The notes: generated by a model from the sequence alone, not told the origin. Positions 52,201-61,894 are shown, counted from the stretch's first letter. The stretch: DNA of 64,000 nucleotides from Toxoplasma gondii ME49 (GCF_000006565.2 NC_031471.1:496001-560000); one strand, 5' to 3'. Translations and numbers: made by a program.

Positions 52201-52994
52201 ATCAACAGGAAGGATTTATTCTTTCTCTCGGACATGTCTAGACAAGCGTCCAGGGGTGGCACTGCACGAGTTTACGCCTCTTCATTCGTTCTTTTCTCTC
52301 TTGGAGGGTAACGCTAGGGGAAGCAAACAATGTTCCTACGGATGGGGAGGAGTTCTGTCGTTTTTCAGCCTCATTATACAACCTCTGCGTCACATGCACG
52401 ATCTGCCTCTTGCCACGTGTGCATGGACATTTGCACATACTTATATATGTATATATGTATATGTATGTATATATGTGTGTGTGTAACGAGTATGAGTGAT
52501 TAATGTGTAAGTAGGTGCAAGAGTTGCCACACTTGCTTTTTGTGTTTGTTTTCCACTTTTTTAGGGGCCACCGCGGCCCACATCGAGAGTCTCGGTACAT
52601 CCACGGTTATGGTGGTGCGACGGGCGCCGGGTTCGACGACTATCTCGCGGAGTGTGAACTGCAGAGAGAGTCAGCGAAGCGGAAGGAGTCACAGAAAACG
52701 GACGAGAATGAAAGCGCAAACAATGCCCAGGCCTCCTCGACGGTAGCTGCGTGTGAGAGTGTTGGCGAGGCTATGGAATTCTGCGAATTCAAACAGGGGG
52801 GTTGTCTGGGACACGACAGTACTTCCTTCAAAGAAGAAAAGACGCCGCAAGACAAAACCTCGAGTGGAAAGAGCGAACAGGCGACAGCGCGAGCTGCAGC
52901 AGACGCGATCGGTGCCGAGTTTACACGAAATATTCGCACAACCATGAATGTGCCAAATGCTCACCTTCGCCCTCACTGGCAGGTCCAGAACTGA
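49284..52994 (+). CDS. J-domain protein with one membrane segment
   Basis: Exons 49284-50261, 50859-51215, 51858-52030 and 52565-52994 join in phases 0, 0 and 2 and encode 645 aa. Residues about 13-75 form a J domain with the catalytic HPD (45-47, in LHPDKNGG) that stimulates Hsp70 ATPase; the segment around it is compact. Residues 148-173 are two copies of a 13-residue repeat (xFAAYARxHKETP). A hydrophobic stretch at about 191-208 (GGVAALLGVGFFGVFVLW) is a likely transmembrane helix, followed by a Lys/Glu/Arg-rich coiled-coil-like stretch. Exon 2 is Ser-rich. The C-terminus has an ordered-looking GYGGATGAGFDDYL motif and a charged tail without zinc-finger or DnaJ C-terminal domains, so it is a class C J protein. 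There is no clear N-terminal signal peptide. J domain plus membrane anchor suggests Hsp70 recruitment to a membrane (ER or mitochondrion); which membrane is not shown. Confidence 0.8.
49725..49802. repeat. Two tandem 39-bp coding repeats
   Basis: Two adjacent 39-base units differ at only a few positions (GGCTTC/GACTTC and GATCCC/GACCCC) and encode the 13-residue repeat in the J protein. High identity suggests recent slippage or duplication. Confidence 0.85.
52440..52484. repeat. Imperfect TATATGTA simple repeat
   Basis: Alternating TATATGTA/TATGTATG units followed by GTGTGTGTG in the last intron of the J-protein gene. Confidence 0.8.
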
Positions 52995-54948
52995 AGAAAT
53001 GTTGATGCACACATTTGTGGAGACATCGTTCGGCTGCGACACTTGCAGGTTTTTCACCAGAAGGCGCCTTCACAGCACCAAAGAGCACACTGTGACGTGC
53101 TTTGAGGAACGGCTAGAGGCTCCCTGTTTCCGTGCAGTGGTCAAAAACAAAGGTTATGCTTTTTCAGTCCGCGGCACCCCACTTTCCGTTGGTTGTCAGT
53201 ATGACGTATACAAGGGGGCAGCAAGATACGCCCTGCGGACACAGGCCGATACTTCCGCATGTTTCCATGTAACTTTTAAAGACCGAGATGTGGAAGCACC
53301 TGACTGCATGTGGAGTTCAAAGACAACCCAGTAAATCTAAAGATGACGAAGCAAAGTCGCGGTACCAGAACTTGCGCCGCCGAGGCACCGCTTTTTCATC
53401 GTTTGCGAACGACAAATTTTGCCATATTTGGGGACCTAAATGCTGCAAGCGGGCTTCCATGGGTTTAATAGATTGAAGCAACTTCCTATGCGAACACTGT
53501 TTGTTTAGCCACCCATTTCCGTACGTAAGGGTGAGAACCACAAAAAGCGGTTGGAGCAAATCACGGTGGCACCGATATGTTTGTTGTCTATAATCCAGGT
53601 GTACGAATCTGACACGTCGTCAGCGAAAATTCAGCAGTGGCTGCTGTCGAAGGTGTCATACGATGCAGTCGCCGTTGTGCAGTGACAGGGATTCGTTTCT
53701 CTACGGCAGTGGTGGCTGGTCCGTGAATTCTTCCTCCGCGATTTACTTTCGAATCACACATTCCGTGACTGGCACTCTTTTGCATTCATCCACGAACATA
53801 TTCGGGCGTTCTCGGTCAGAAACGGATCTCTCAGCACGCGCTCTTCAACCCGCAGAAAGTAAGGGGTGTTTCTGATGCGGCATCTGCTTTGAAACAGTCC
53901 ATGTGTGTTCGGATTGGAAGGATTCCTGACCCTCTTGAGTGACAGAAGGTCAAAGTGAGAAGAAACTTGACGGCCGAATCTCCCCCAAGGACTTGACCGG
54001 ATCTATTACTGTGGTTGAGTTTTCACCGATACAAAAAAGAGAGCGGAGCTCGTGTCTTTCGCTCGAGCACTTTTTTTTCGAGACCACTGTAAATTATTTT
54101 GCGCCTAAAGTCACACTCGTGTGGTCGTCGCCTACCGGTGGAGAACCCCACATCATCAGCAGTTTTTGCAGTGAATCTACAATCGTGTTGCTTCAGCTGA
54201 CTGACAAGATCGAAGCGGGCCGGCATGTCTCCCTGTTTGCAGACATCAGCGGATGTGCTTTGTGCCGTTCGATCACAGACCAAAACACCGGTCGGCACAC
54301 GCCCAGGTACAGTGTCTTCGTGTACAACGGCACTTTCCTGTGAGTTCGTTACTGTGTTTCTTGCGATTGAATACATCGTCACCATCCCAGAAGCTCTTGA
54401 TTTTAAGTTGGTGTTCAGAGTGGACCTTTTCCGAGACGCAGTTCTGGCTTCAATTAAGTGGCCTCGCCGTTTAGAGCACGGGTTGACAACGCAGTCGGGA
54501 GTACCCACTGCCTCCGACCTGTACAAAGTGTGGGCACGTGATTTCGCGGTGGTTTGTAGCGCTTCGCTGAGCGCTGAGTGTTGCGTTGACGCAAACTGCC
54601 GCAAAGAAAGATTCGTCACTCATGCCAGACGAAGGGACCGTGTGACCGCTCAGTCGCGCTTATGGTCGGGGAGCGGTCTCGAGTTCGAAGGGACGGTGTT
54701 ATTTCTCCCCTCGCTGCATGTCCTGACCACGAAATTCGCGCGCGCGCGAGACAGAGAGGGTGGGCGTTAGACCGCCCGGCACCCGACCCTAATCGGTGCT
54801 GGATGCTGAACTGTATGTACACTCGCCCTGACGGGGGTTCTGCGCTCTTCGACGGGTGTGGGCTGGGACTCCATCACTGTTTGTTTGTTCGTGTGCCAGC
54901 GAAATAGCCTTGACAGAAGAGATTTCCTGCCTTTTTTCTTCACAGAAA
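52995..54948. other. Spacer between J-protein and RPL5 genes
   Basis: Probably the 3' UTR of the J-protein gene followed by promoter and non-coding leader of RPL5. Open frames at 52948-53334 and 53939-54343 (plus) and 54619-54023 (minus) are 128-198 codons long but match nothing I know and have no matching splice partners. A pyrimidine-rich acceptor (CTTTTTTCTTCACAG) ends at 54945, three bases before the RPL5 ATG, so the RPL5 leader very likely contains an intron. Confidence 0.45.
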
Positions 54949-57900
54949 ATGGCGTTTGTCAAGGCGCTCAAGAACAAGGCGTACTTCAAGCGGTACCAGG
55001 TCAAGTACCGCAGAAGGCGACGTACGTGTTCCAGAAACAGATACCCCACCACGAAGTAGAGCGGGGATTTTTTTTGCACAGTGTTATGCTGGGGAGAAAT
55101 GCATGGCATCCGTGGAATAAATACCGTACTTTATAGGTACATCGGCGGTTCTTCCCTCTTCGGTGGTTGCGTGTTGTAACTCACGTCTGCTTTTTTGTCT
55201 CGTCCTTCCCCTACTTCAAGCACCTCGGACCCTCCGCCCCACGCCCCTGCGCCGGCTCCTCACTTTCCTGTGAATTTCTGACGTTCCTCTTACTGCCAAC
55301 GGGAGAGGAGGGAAAAAACACAGGACGTCGCCAGAAGAGGGGCGTTGCTGTGCTTTGTTTTTCCCGTGGAATATATGCGTGTCGAGTCCGGGTGTCCGGC
55401 CTCGGTCGGAATCGCGTGGTCCGTCATTTCCTTGTTTGCCAAGTGGACCTTGCTTTGTGTGTCCCTCCGTGTTTTCTATGTTTATTTTATCTCTTTCTCC
55501 GTAGGTTGACTGTGGTTCGTCATTTTGAAAGAATATTTCTGCACATGGAGTGCGACAAATGGAATATTGGCCGCGCTACAGGTCACGTGGTGCTCTGCGA
55601 TCGCCTATTTGTTTCCATCCCGTTTGTCCCGTCTATTCTCGAAAGTGCCCCTTTTTGCCTCTCCTTGGCTAGACTGTTCCTTCATACTCAAAACTGTCTC
55701 CGTGTTTCAGTGAATGGCGACTCTACGAGCAGGTGGACAGCCCGTTGATGGGGTATGTAGGTTACCTGTACTATGTGGGGGTGCTCTGTGGATATGCAAG
55801 TTCTAATTACTTTTCTTCAACCCAGCGCGTTTTCGTATGTACCTTTCTTCCGGTGTGTGACGGGCTTAGGGCGATGCGTGTGTGGTGTCTGCGTGCTCAT
55901 TGAAAGGGAGGTTCTAATACAGTTTTGACACCGTCGTTCGCTGCTGCCCCTTGGCTGCTGATCTCTTCGGAGTGTCGGCGGCCTTGTTGAGGCGCGTGTT
56001 CGTCAGCAGAGCTGTTTTGCGCCTTCCGAGAATATCTAGCCACCTTAAACCGACAAATGCTGACTGTTCTCCACAGCTTTCTTTGTCGACCTGTCGGCGG
56101 CGACAACTGACTTCATGCGCAGACGATTGTGCAGCCGTGGTTTGTCATTTGCAGTTACAGCCTACCACTTGTGTGCGTGGATTCGGACATGCTTTCGTGA
56201 AAGCCTGCCGAGATCGTTGCGGCGATTGGTGTTTCGCCTTCTGTGAATGCTGGCATCTGTCTTTTGCCTGTGCCTGTCATGCAGAGGGTAAGACTGACTA
56301 CGCGGCCCGTCGTGCCTTGGTCCTCCAGGACCGCAACAAGTACAATGCACACAAGCACCGCCTGGTGGTGCGGCTGACAAACAAGCGGATCATTTGCCAG
56401 GTAGTCTACTCCACCATCGAGGGAGATCGTGTCCTCGCCACCGCAGAGTCGACCGAGCTGCCTCGCTATGGCGTCAAGATCGGCCTGACCAACTATGCGG
56501 CTGCCTACTGCACGGGGCTCCTCCTGGCCAGACGCGTGCTGAAGCAACTCGGCATGTCTGAGACCTTCGAGGGGGTCGAGGCCACCGGGGAGGAGTACCA
56601 CATTGAGGAAAACTTCGGAGAACGTCGCCCGTTCAAGGTTCTCCTTGATGTCGGCATCGTCAGAACTACCGTCGGTGAGTCCAGCTGTTTAGCCCCCGCA
56701 TATGGCAGCTTCTCGGCGTCTCTAGAGAGAAGCGAATCGGGTGGAAGCGTCTGAGGGCTCTCTGGTGCGAAGACGGGTGTAAAGCGCGTCGCTGATGATT
56801 TCTCTCAATCAAGCTCAACACTGTCTGAGCACCTCCGCGGTGCATGTTGAGACTTAACATCTTCTTTCCCCGACTGAAGGCGCTTAGCTAGTCTTTTGCT
56901 TCGTTTTCCAGGTTGTTTCTTCCGCGGGTCTGCTCTCGAGGTTTTCCCCAAAGATCACTCTGACGCCCTTGCCTGTCCTGTAGAAGTGTTTCTTCTTTTG
57001 TGTTCGAAGGATCTTTCGAATCTTCTTCGCGCGGCTATATGAACCTCTTACATATCGATGCATCTCTTTGTTTAGTATCTATTCAATTGTTGCCGTCGAC
57101 ACGCTGCCATGTGAGGTCCTTCCTCGTGACGCGTGGGCAGAAGAAAGAGTACAGAATCGACCTGTGATTTCGTCGCATCCTGTTTTCCTCTCAGGCAACC
57201 GCGTCTTCGGTGCGATGAAGGGCGCTGCTGACGGCGGCCTGCATGTTCCGCACGGTATCAAGAAGTTCCCAGGCTACTCCAAACCCGAGGGCGAAGGCGA
57301 AGGCTCGTACGACCCTGAGGCCCACCGCGCCCGCATTTTGGGTCTGCACGTGGCGGACTACATGCGTCAGTTGAAGGAGGAAGACCCCGAGAAGTACAGC
57401 GCCCAGTTCTCTCAGTACATCAAGAACAAGATCGAGGCTGACGACATCGAGGCCATGTACAAGAACGCACATGCGCAGATCAGGAAGAACCCCGACGCGG
57501 TCAAGAAGGAGAGAGCCGCCAACGTCCAGAACGTCCGACAGGGCAACGTCATCAAAACGGCCAAGGGCCAGTACGTTCGCCACGTGAAGTTGACCAAGGC
57601 ACAGAGACGCGAACGTGTACAACAGAAGGTAAGAGGAGAGGGAGAAGAGATTCAGGGTTTGTGAAGAGCGTCGGTGTATGTCAGCAATGCGAGACTGCCC
57701 GGCGCTGTTACGATATCGCGAGGCGGAACAATGCGCTCTCTGCCAAGAGAACGTAGGCGGGCCTCATTTGATTTTTACGCTGTCTCGTTTCTGATAATGG
57801 TCGTGCTCACCCGAACTGGGGCTTTCCGGGTGCGTTTTCTGCTACACGCATATATGAGCATGTCTGTTTTTTCAGTGAATGGAGAGGTGCAGGAGGAAGT

Positions 57901-57977
57901 TTTGGAATTCGTGGCCGTGTGCTTGTGTTTGTTTTCTACAGATCGCCATGATTGCGGAGCAGATGGCTGAGGCATAA
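54949..57977 (+). CDS. RPL5: 60S ribosomal protein L5 (uL18)
   Basis: Coding exons 54949-55021, 56285-56674, 57195-57628 and 57942-57977 join in phases 1, 1 and 0 and give 310 aa, close to the eukaryotic norm of about 297. uL18 binds 5S rRNA and, with uL5, delivers it to the large subunit. The N-terminus ([17 protein letters not shown], then an RRRR patch) and [61 protein letters not shown] and [11 protein letters not shown] are diagnostic. The short last exon encodes [11 protein letters not shown]. An acceptor at 54945 implies a 5'-UTR intron. At the first junction the spliced codon is CAG (Gln) where most eukaryotes have Glu or Asp. Intron 2 hosts a C/D snoRNA. Intron 1 is long (1263 bases) with no clear content. 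Confidence 0.97.
56782..56885 (+). ncRNA. Intronic box C/D snoRNA in RPL5 intron 2, two LSU guides
   Basis: Seen: box C CTGATGA at 56792-56798, C' ATGTTGA at 56844-56850, D CTGA at 56874-56877. D' is CTGT at 56821-56824 (or CTGA just after it). A terminal stem pairs AAGCGC (56782-56787) with GCGCTT (56880-56885). The D' guide TCAAGCTCAACA (56809-56820) is the exact complement of the conserved LSU stretch UGUUGAGCUUGA. The D guide TCTTCTTTCCCCG (56860-56872) complements CGGGGAAAGAAGA, which lies only a few bases upstream in the same rRNA. The fifth-base rule predicts methylation of a G in each. The host is a ribosomal-protein intron, a classic snoRNA site. The rRNA sequence is recalled from yeast/human. 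Box C lacks the usual purine in first position. Confidence 0.78.
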
Positions 57978-58778
57978 GGACACTGTCCACAGTTGCACTT
58001 GTCGAATTTCCCTTCTTTTCATAGGATTTCCGGAAAGACGAAGGAAGCTTTGCTGGTTTCGGGGGGCGGTTGTTTCTAACGTTAAAGACGGAAGGGCGGG
58101 AGTATAGACACTCTCCACTCTTAGGTGCAGGCGTTTCCCTATCCGCAGTTGGGGGAGCTATCAGATGCGGTGCTTCTGGGCTTTTCCGTGTTCATGTTAT
58201 GAGTTTGTTCTTTAAGCTCTCGGGAAGGGGGACATCGCGTTTTTCTGGAGGGATGGCTCGAAGGGCTGAAATATGTGTCCCTGATTCGTACACTGATGCG
58301 ATGAACAGATAAGCGGCATGGTGGAACCCCAACGACGACTGTCTCTTGAAAAGAAGAAACACCTTCTCCTTTTCACTTTTTCTGTTATCTCTTGGTGGCT
58401 CCCGCGCTGTCAATGCCGGACTGTCACTCTCGGGTGCCATGGCACCCGTCCAATACCCTTTCCGAATATTCACTCAGCACCCTAGGAAGGGCAGATGCGT
58501 CGGTTCTTGTTACGAATAAGGGTCGCTTTGTCTTTCAGCAGGTACAGAAGTCTTGCGCTCCGTAAGCACAGTACAGTAAGTTTCATCCGCGATTCCTCTG
58601 TCGCGCCTGGTCACAAGTCACTTACGTAAATGTCCCTAAATTAGTTTATGTCAGCTGTAGCTCCACTCCGCGATGCGCACGTGCCTTCGACGTGTTGTGC
58701 GTGTTTCCCGGTTTTGTGTGAGGTGCACCTCGGCCCCCTTTGGGTTTCCCGTCCTTCGCCTCCGTGGCACAAATAACA
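57978..58778. other. RPL5 downstream region, no gene seen
   Basis: Presumably RPL5 3' UTR and spacer. It contains an 18-bp perfect palindrome at 58431-58448 and splice-site-like words (CTTTCAGCAG near 58540, CGTAAGC near 58561) that could belong to a non-coding snoRNA host transcript. No reading frame of note. Confidence 0.4.
58431..58448. repeat. 18-bp perfect palindrome
   Basis: CGGGTGCCA is followed immediately by its reverse complement TGGCACCCG. It lies about 450 bases downstream of the RPL5 stop codon. As RNA it could not form a loop without opening the centre; as DNA it could be a dimeric protein site. Confidence 0.85.
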
Positions 58779-58914
58779 TGTCAATCCCCCATTAGCACCG
58801 AGTGGTCAAGTGACTATTCCTTTAGTCACCGTCCTTCCGGTTGCCAAGTTCGATTGACAGAATGATTCGAGGCCTCCCAGACTCCCTTCTGGGAATTCTG
58901 GGATGCTTTCGACA
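58779..58914 (+). ncRNA. Possible H/ACA-like RNA, weak
   Basis: The 5' hairpin is closed by TGTCAATC (58779-58786) pairing exactly with GATTGACA (58852-58859). It contains a 7-bp hairpin GTGACTA/TAGTCAC (58810-58829) and an ACCG/CGGT stem ending 15 bases before an H-box-like ACAGAA (58857-58862). A second hairpin (CCCAGA/TCTGGG) is followed by ACA at 58912-58914, but its spacing (18 bases) is off the usual 14-16. No rRNA target was recognised. A tRNA reading of the same stretch fails. Confidence 0.22.
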
Positions 58915-59110
58915 AGGCAGTGGATTCGAGGCCTGAACTATGAAAGCGAGATTGTCTTCTTTCATGCAGCCACAGCTGTCACAGGATCAAATCGACCGTG
59001 TGGAATTCCTTTCGGTGTATTTGGTGCGGGTGTCCACATTTGTTTCCATCACGTTTGTTAATATGCTTTGCCAATGCTTCCGTTCGTCTCGTGTGAGTCC
59101 TAGTGCCCTT

Positions 59111-59204
59111 GAGAGGAATCATGATGATCCAAAACGGATTTTATAAATGGGTAATTTGCGTCTGACGCTTCTGATGCTACAATCCAATATTCTGATTTCC
59201 CCTC
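59111..59204 (+). ncRNA. Box C/D snoRNA, SSU rRNA guide
   Basis: Seen: box C ATGATGA at 59121-59127, D' CTGA at 59162-59165, D CTGA at 59192-59195. A terminal stem GAGAGGAA (59111-59118)/TTCCCCTC (59197-59204) has seven of eight pairs. The D' guide TGGGTAATTTGCG (59148-59160) complements the conserved SSU sequence CGCAAAUUACCCA over 13 bases, ending one base before the box. The fifth base upstream of D' pairs with the first A of GCAAAUU, an adenosine I recall as methylated in other eukaryotes (U16/snR87-type target). The guide next to D has no target I recognise. Confidence 0.78.
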
Positions 59205-59695
59205 TTCGTTGTCAACCGTGATCGTTCTCTTGTCGGTTTCGTATCTTATGTTTCACCTCATGTATCTCCTCTGTTGCTTGCTGCGGCTCCGTTCTCGCGG
59301 CGGCCTGCAGTAGGTGCATCAGGCGGCCGTCTTCGAGGTTAGACTGCGAGCATTGAAGGTGCCTATGCGCTTCTGGCCCGCCTCCGACTTCGTGTTCGGA
59401 AAGCGAATCAATGGCGTGCACTTCCGGTGTCAACAGTCACGATTGTCTCGTCTGGGATTCGTCAGTAGTGTTTCGTGTGTTGCGTTCCTGTCTCGTATCT
59501 GCTGTTGTCTATGAGAACGTTTCTCCTTGTTTAGTTTTACCCTGTCTTCATGGTGCCATTGACTGATGACCTAGTTCTACCCCTGACACCTCTTGATTGA
59601 GTCGGTGGCGTGGGCTCGCTCGCGCCGTCCCTGATCGGAAAAATGAACGAAGTGTCTGACCTTTGGCCACCAAGTTTTGTGTAAACGTTCTCAGA
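59205..59695. other. Spacer between two snoRNAs
   Basis: No supportable gene. It is locally GC-rich around 59280-59400, with an imperfect hairpin GGCGGCCTG/CAGGCGGCC (59300-59327). A C-box-like CTGATGA at 59563 has no convincing partner boxes or guide and was rejected as a snoRNA. Confidence 0.4.
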
Positions 59696-59813
59696 GCAGT
59701 CAAAACCAGAACTTAGTGATGAGACGTTTCTTTACCATCTTTCGGGGCAGATGGAGGCCCTCGTGGGTCTTAATGTTGATTACTACTTCCATGACTCTGA
59801 CTTCTGGGACTGC
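59696..59813 (+). ncRNA. Box C/D snoRNA, LSU rRNA guide
   Basis: Seen: box C GTGATGA at 59716-59722, D' CAGA at 59748-59751, C' ATGTTGA at 59773-59779, D CTGA at 59797-59800. The terminal stem is long: CCAGAA (59706-59711) pairs with TTCTGG (59802-59807), and GCAGTC (59696-59701) pairs with GACTGC (59808-59813) across an AAAA bulge. The D' guide ACCATCTTTCGGG (59734-59746) is the complement of the conserved LSU CCCGAAAGAUGGU over 13 bases. The fifth base upstream of D' pairs with the G of CCCG, the position I recall as Gm805 in yeast 25S. The D-side guide is an orphan. Confidence 0.82.
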
Positions 59814-60878
59814 TCATACATGGAGGCGTGCTGTTATTTAGTCCACAAGTCCTTTGTGTGTTAGTGCTGCTATGCTACTGCTTGCGTGTTTTAGATCTGT
59901 TATTTGTTCCATCCAGTGAAGTCAGAAGCACCTGGTATACATTTGTCTGTACAGGTTGCTCTTGGGTCACTGGTAAAGCATAGGCGGGGTGTTGTGTTAT
60001 TCATCACATGGGGGAGCTCTAATACACTTGCTCCCCATATGAGTGGCTCTACCTCACACGAATTTTTTTTCTGTTGCATGCTCCCTGTGGAGGTTGCAAA
60101 TCCGTCTGTTTTCACGCTTCGTTTCCGTTATACCTGCAGTAGCTTGACCTCAAGTCCTATCTCGTCTGCCGTGTTTGCGTTTGATAACCAACCAGTGCAG
60201 TTGAGAAACCATCGCGAGGTTAGATGGAAGCTGGCTACTTCGGCATAGTTGGGGGGGCCTGCTTCTCACACGGGCCACCCTTGGAAATCGTCGCCCATAA
60301 AAGACACTTTCCAAATAAATGCGTCCTTTTCTGTCTAGCCACCATAGCGGATGAGAATCTACCCAAAATTAAGGAAGTGCCGTCTGATCTGGTGCCTCCG
60401 GGTTACCTAGTTGATGAGGGAACACTCTGATACACTAATGACACTTGGTGGCTATTATGATTTTATCGCTCTTAATGGCCGTTTCTTCCGTGCGCTTAGT
60501 GGCTGTGTATCAGCAGTCTTACTTCTCGTTGTTCCTTTCTACTGTGTAATTCCCAGGGTTTACATGTCGATGTCTTCTTGGTGTTCCGTCATGTTCATAT
60601 GTAGTTCACGAGTGTGACACGTCGGACCGGGCGCAGGTGTTCGCGTTTACTCGTTAAATGTATGGGCATCTGCATCGCGCGTCGCACTTCTCGCGTGTTA
60701 GAATAACCATTTGAGGGATAAAGTTGAGACCTAGCTCGCCTTTTTTTGGCATTGCCTCGCTTTGTCTCCGTTCCCCCCTCTCACACGCGAAATAAACTGT
60801 TGCTGAATTTTGTCGTGGATTTCAGTTGTAGATGTCGGAATATCTGGTTGTGTTTTTGTGTGGATGACGTGGTCTACG
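59814..60878. other. Spacer within the snoRNA cluster
   Basis: About 1.06 kb with short plus-strand frames (59904-60248, 60224-60430, 60411-60617) that match no known protein. Isolated C-box-like words (TTGATGA at 60411-60417; GTGATGA on the minus strand at 60007-60001) lack partners. Further H/ACA RNAs could be present, but I could not establish any. Confidence 0.35.
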
Positions 60879-60963
60879 CGGCAGCTGGTGATGATTCTCT
60901 TAATTGGTCTGTGTTTCTGAGAACACACATGCGGCTAACATAAACGAGTCTGACAGTCTGCCG
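60879..60963 (+). ncRNA. Box C/D snoRNA, probable LSU rRNA guide
   Basis: Seen: box C GTGATGA at 60888-60894, D' CTGA at 60917-60920, D CTGA at 60950-60953. A perfect 6-bp terminal stem pairs CGGCAG (60879-60884) with CTGCCG (60958-60963). The D' guide TTGGTCTGTGTTT (60904-60916), directly against the box, pairs over 13 positions with the conserved LSU AAACACGGACCAA, with one G-U pair. The fifth-base rule points to an A in AAACA, which I do not recall as a known site. The D guide is unassigned. Confidence 0.68.
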
Positions 60964-61665
60964 ATCGCAAGTAACTCCGTTTGTTACATGGAGGTTCTGG
61001 ACGCGAATTGCAACTGTTCATCTAGCCCAGTGTTCAGTGTTTTTATTACATTCCATCCGCTTGCCACCCCACGGGTACGGTCTGCTCGCACGTGCGACCA
61101 TTTGGTTGCTATGTCAAACGACAAATCGTGTGTCTGCATCTAACCCACCCATGGGAGACGGATTTTTCTTTTGTCGCCCGCAGTGCTCGGTGCGTCTGCG
61201 CAAACAAGTGGGCACTGCGTTGAATCTCAAGAGGACACTCAGCTTTGTTCGTCAAGAAGTGCGTGCCAACTTGATTGAGGTGTCTGTGTGCGAAGATGCG
61301 CGTTTCTTGCGTAGAACTCTTTTGTCATACGATGAATGTGCTGATCAGTGTGGTGTGTGTCCGTAATATGCGTGGAAAATGGAATGTGCCGAGGATGATT
61401 CAAGTTCTACAATCACGACGGTCTGCTGACTTGTGGGCCCCAAGACATTGGTGGCTTTCAATGGAGAGAGTAGAACTTACTGACAGAACACTTTCCAGCT
61501 CCTGTTGCACCCACGTTCGTTTCTTTGGTGCCCGACACGTTTTATGTGCTGTGAAAGCCAACTGATTTCTTCTGGATAAACGCATATCGGCAATTACGAA
61601 ACGGAACCAAAGAGTAGGTTCTGTCGGCGAAGTTCGAGACGTTCGCCTTTTCAGTGACGCGAGCT
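60964..61665. other. Spacer within the snoRNA cluster
   Basis: No supported gene. A C/D-like arrangement at 61376-61495 (AGGATGA, CTGA at about 61427 and 61479, stem GGAATGTG/CACTTTCC) has no guide that pairs convincingly with rRNA, so it is left out. Confidence 0.35.
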
Positions 61666-61756
61666 GCGGATCTAGTGATGACCATCTTAGGACACCCACG
61701 ACACATATTTGTGTATGAGTTGCCTATGTTATTCGTACTGCCTGAAAAGATCCCGC
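61666..61756 (+). ncRNA. Box C/D snoRNA, probable LSU rRNA guide
   Basis: Seen: box C GTGATGA at 61675-61681 and D CTGA at 61742-61745. A terminal stem pairs GGATC (61668-61672) with GATCC (61749-61753), extended by GC/GC across a one-base bulge. The internal guide CTTAGGACACC (61686-61696) complements 11 bases of the conserved LSU GGUGUCCUAAG. The D' box that should follow reads CACG/CACGA, a poor match. If it is used, the fifth base pairs with a U, in a stretch where I recall 2'-O-methyl-U in yeast 25S. The D guide GTTATTCGTACTGC is unassigned. Confidence 0.58.
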
Positions 61757-61798
61757 AACTGCGTTCTGGACGAGGACCAACTTTGGGTTTGTTTCCAA

Positions 61799-61894
61799 CC
61801 TCACAGAAGGATGACGCATTTGACCATCAAATTCTGAATGGTAAACACCACGTGTGTTCAACCTTTACTGCTTACCAAAGCTGATACTGTGGGG
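61799..61894 (+). ncRNA. Box C/D snoRNA, tandem paralogue A, LSU guide
   Basis: Seen: box C AGGATGA at 61808-61814 (one mismatch), D' CTGA at 61834-61837, D CTGA at 61881-61884. An 8-bp terminal stem pairs CCTCACAG (61799-61806) with CTGTGGGG (61887-61894), with one G-U. The D guide CTGCTTACCAAA (61868-61879) complements the conserved LSU UUUGGUAAGCAG. It is clearly related to the next snoRNA: the segments ACCATCAAATTCTGAATGGT and CTGCTTACCAAA are shared. Confidence 0.68.

Noticed and set aside
55951..56754. 267-codon frame starting upstream of RPL5 exon 2
   Set aside because: The upstream part is RPL5 intron 1 read-through; only 56285-56674 matches uL18.
58795..58865. tRNA-like words (GAGTGGTCAAG... 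AAGTTCGATT)
   Set aside because: Acceptor, anticodon and T stems do not form with tRNA geometry; the hairpins that do form fit an H/ACA-like shape better.
59212..59433. Minus-strand frame with NLEDGR and VKHKIRN words reminiscent of ubiquitin
   Set aside because: The motifs occur in the wrong order and without the rest of the fold.
59563..59662. C/D snoRNA candidate (CTGATGA with CTGA at about 59583, 59631 and 59657)
   Set aside because: Closing stem is poor and none of the guide arms matches conserved rRNA that I know.
61376..61495. C/D snoRNA candidate with stem GGAATGTG/CACTTTCC
   Set aside because: Box C is degenerate and the best rRNA complementarity is only about 8 bases.
61654..61884. 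76-codon plus-strand open frame
   Set aside because: It overlaps two C/D snoRNAs whose boxes, stems and guides explain the sequence.
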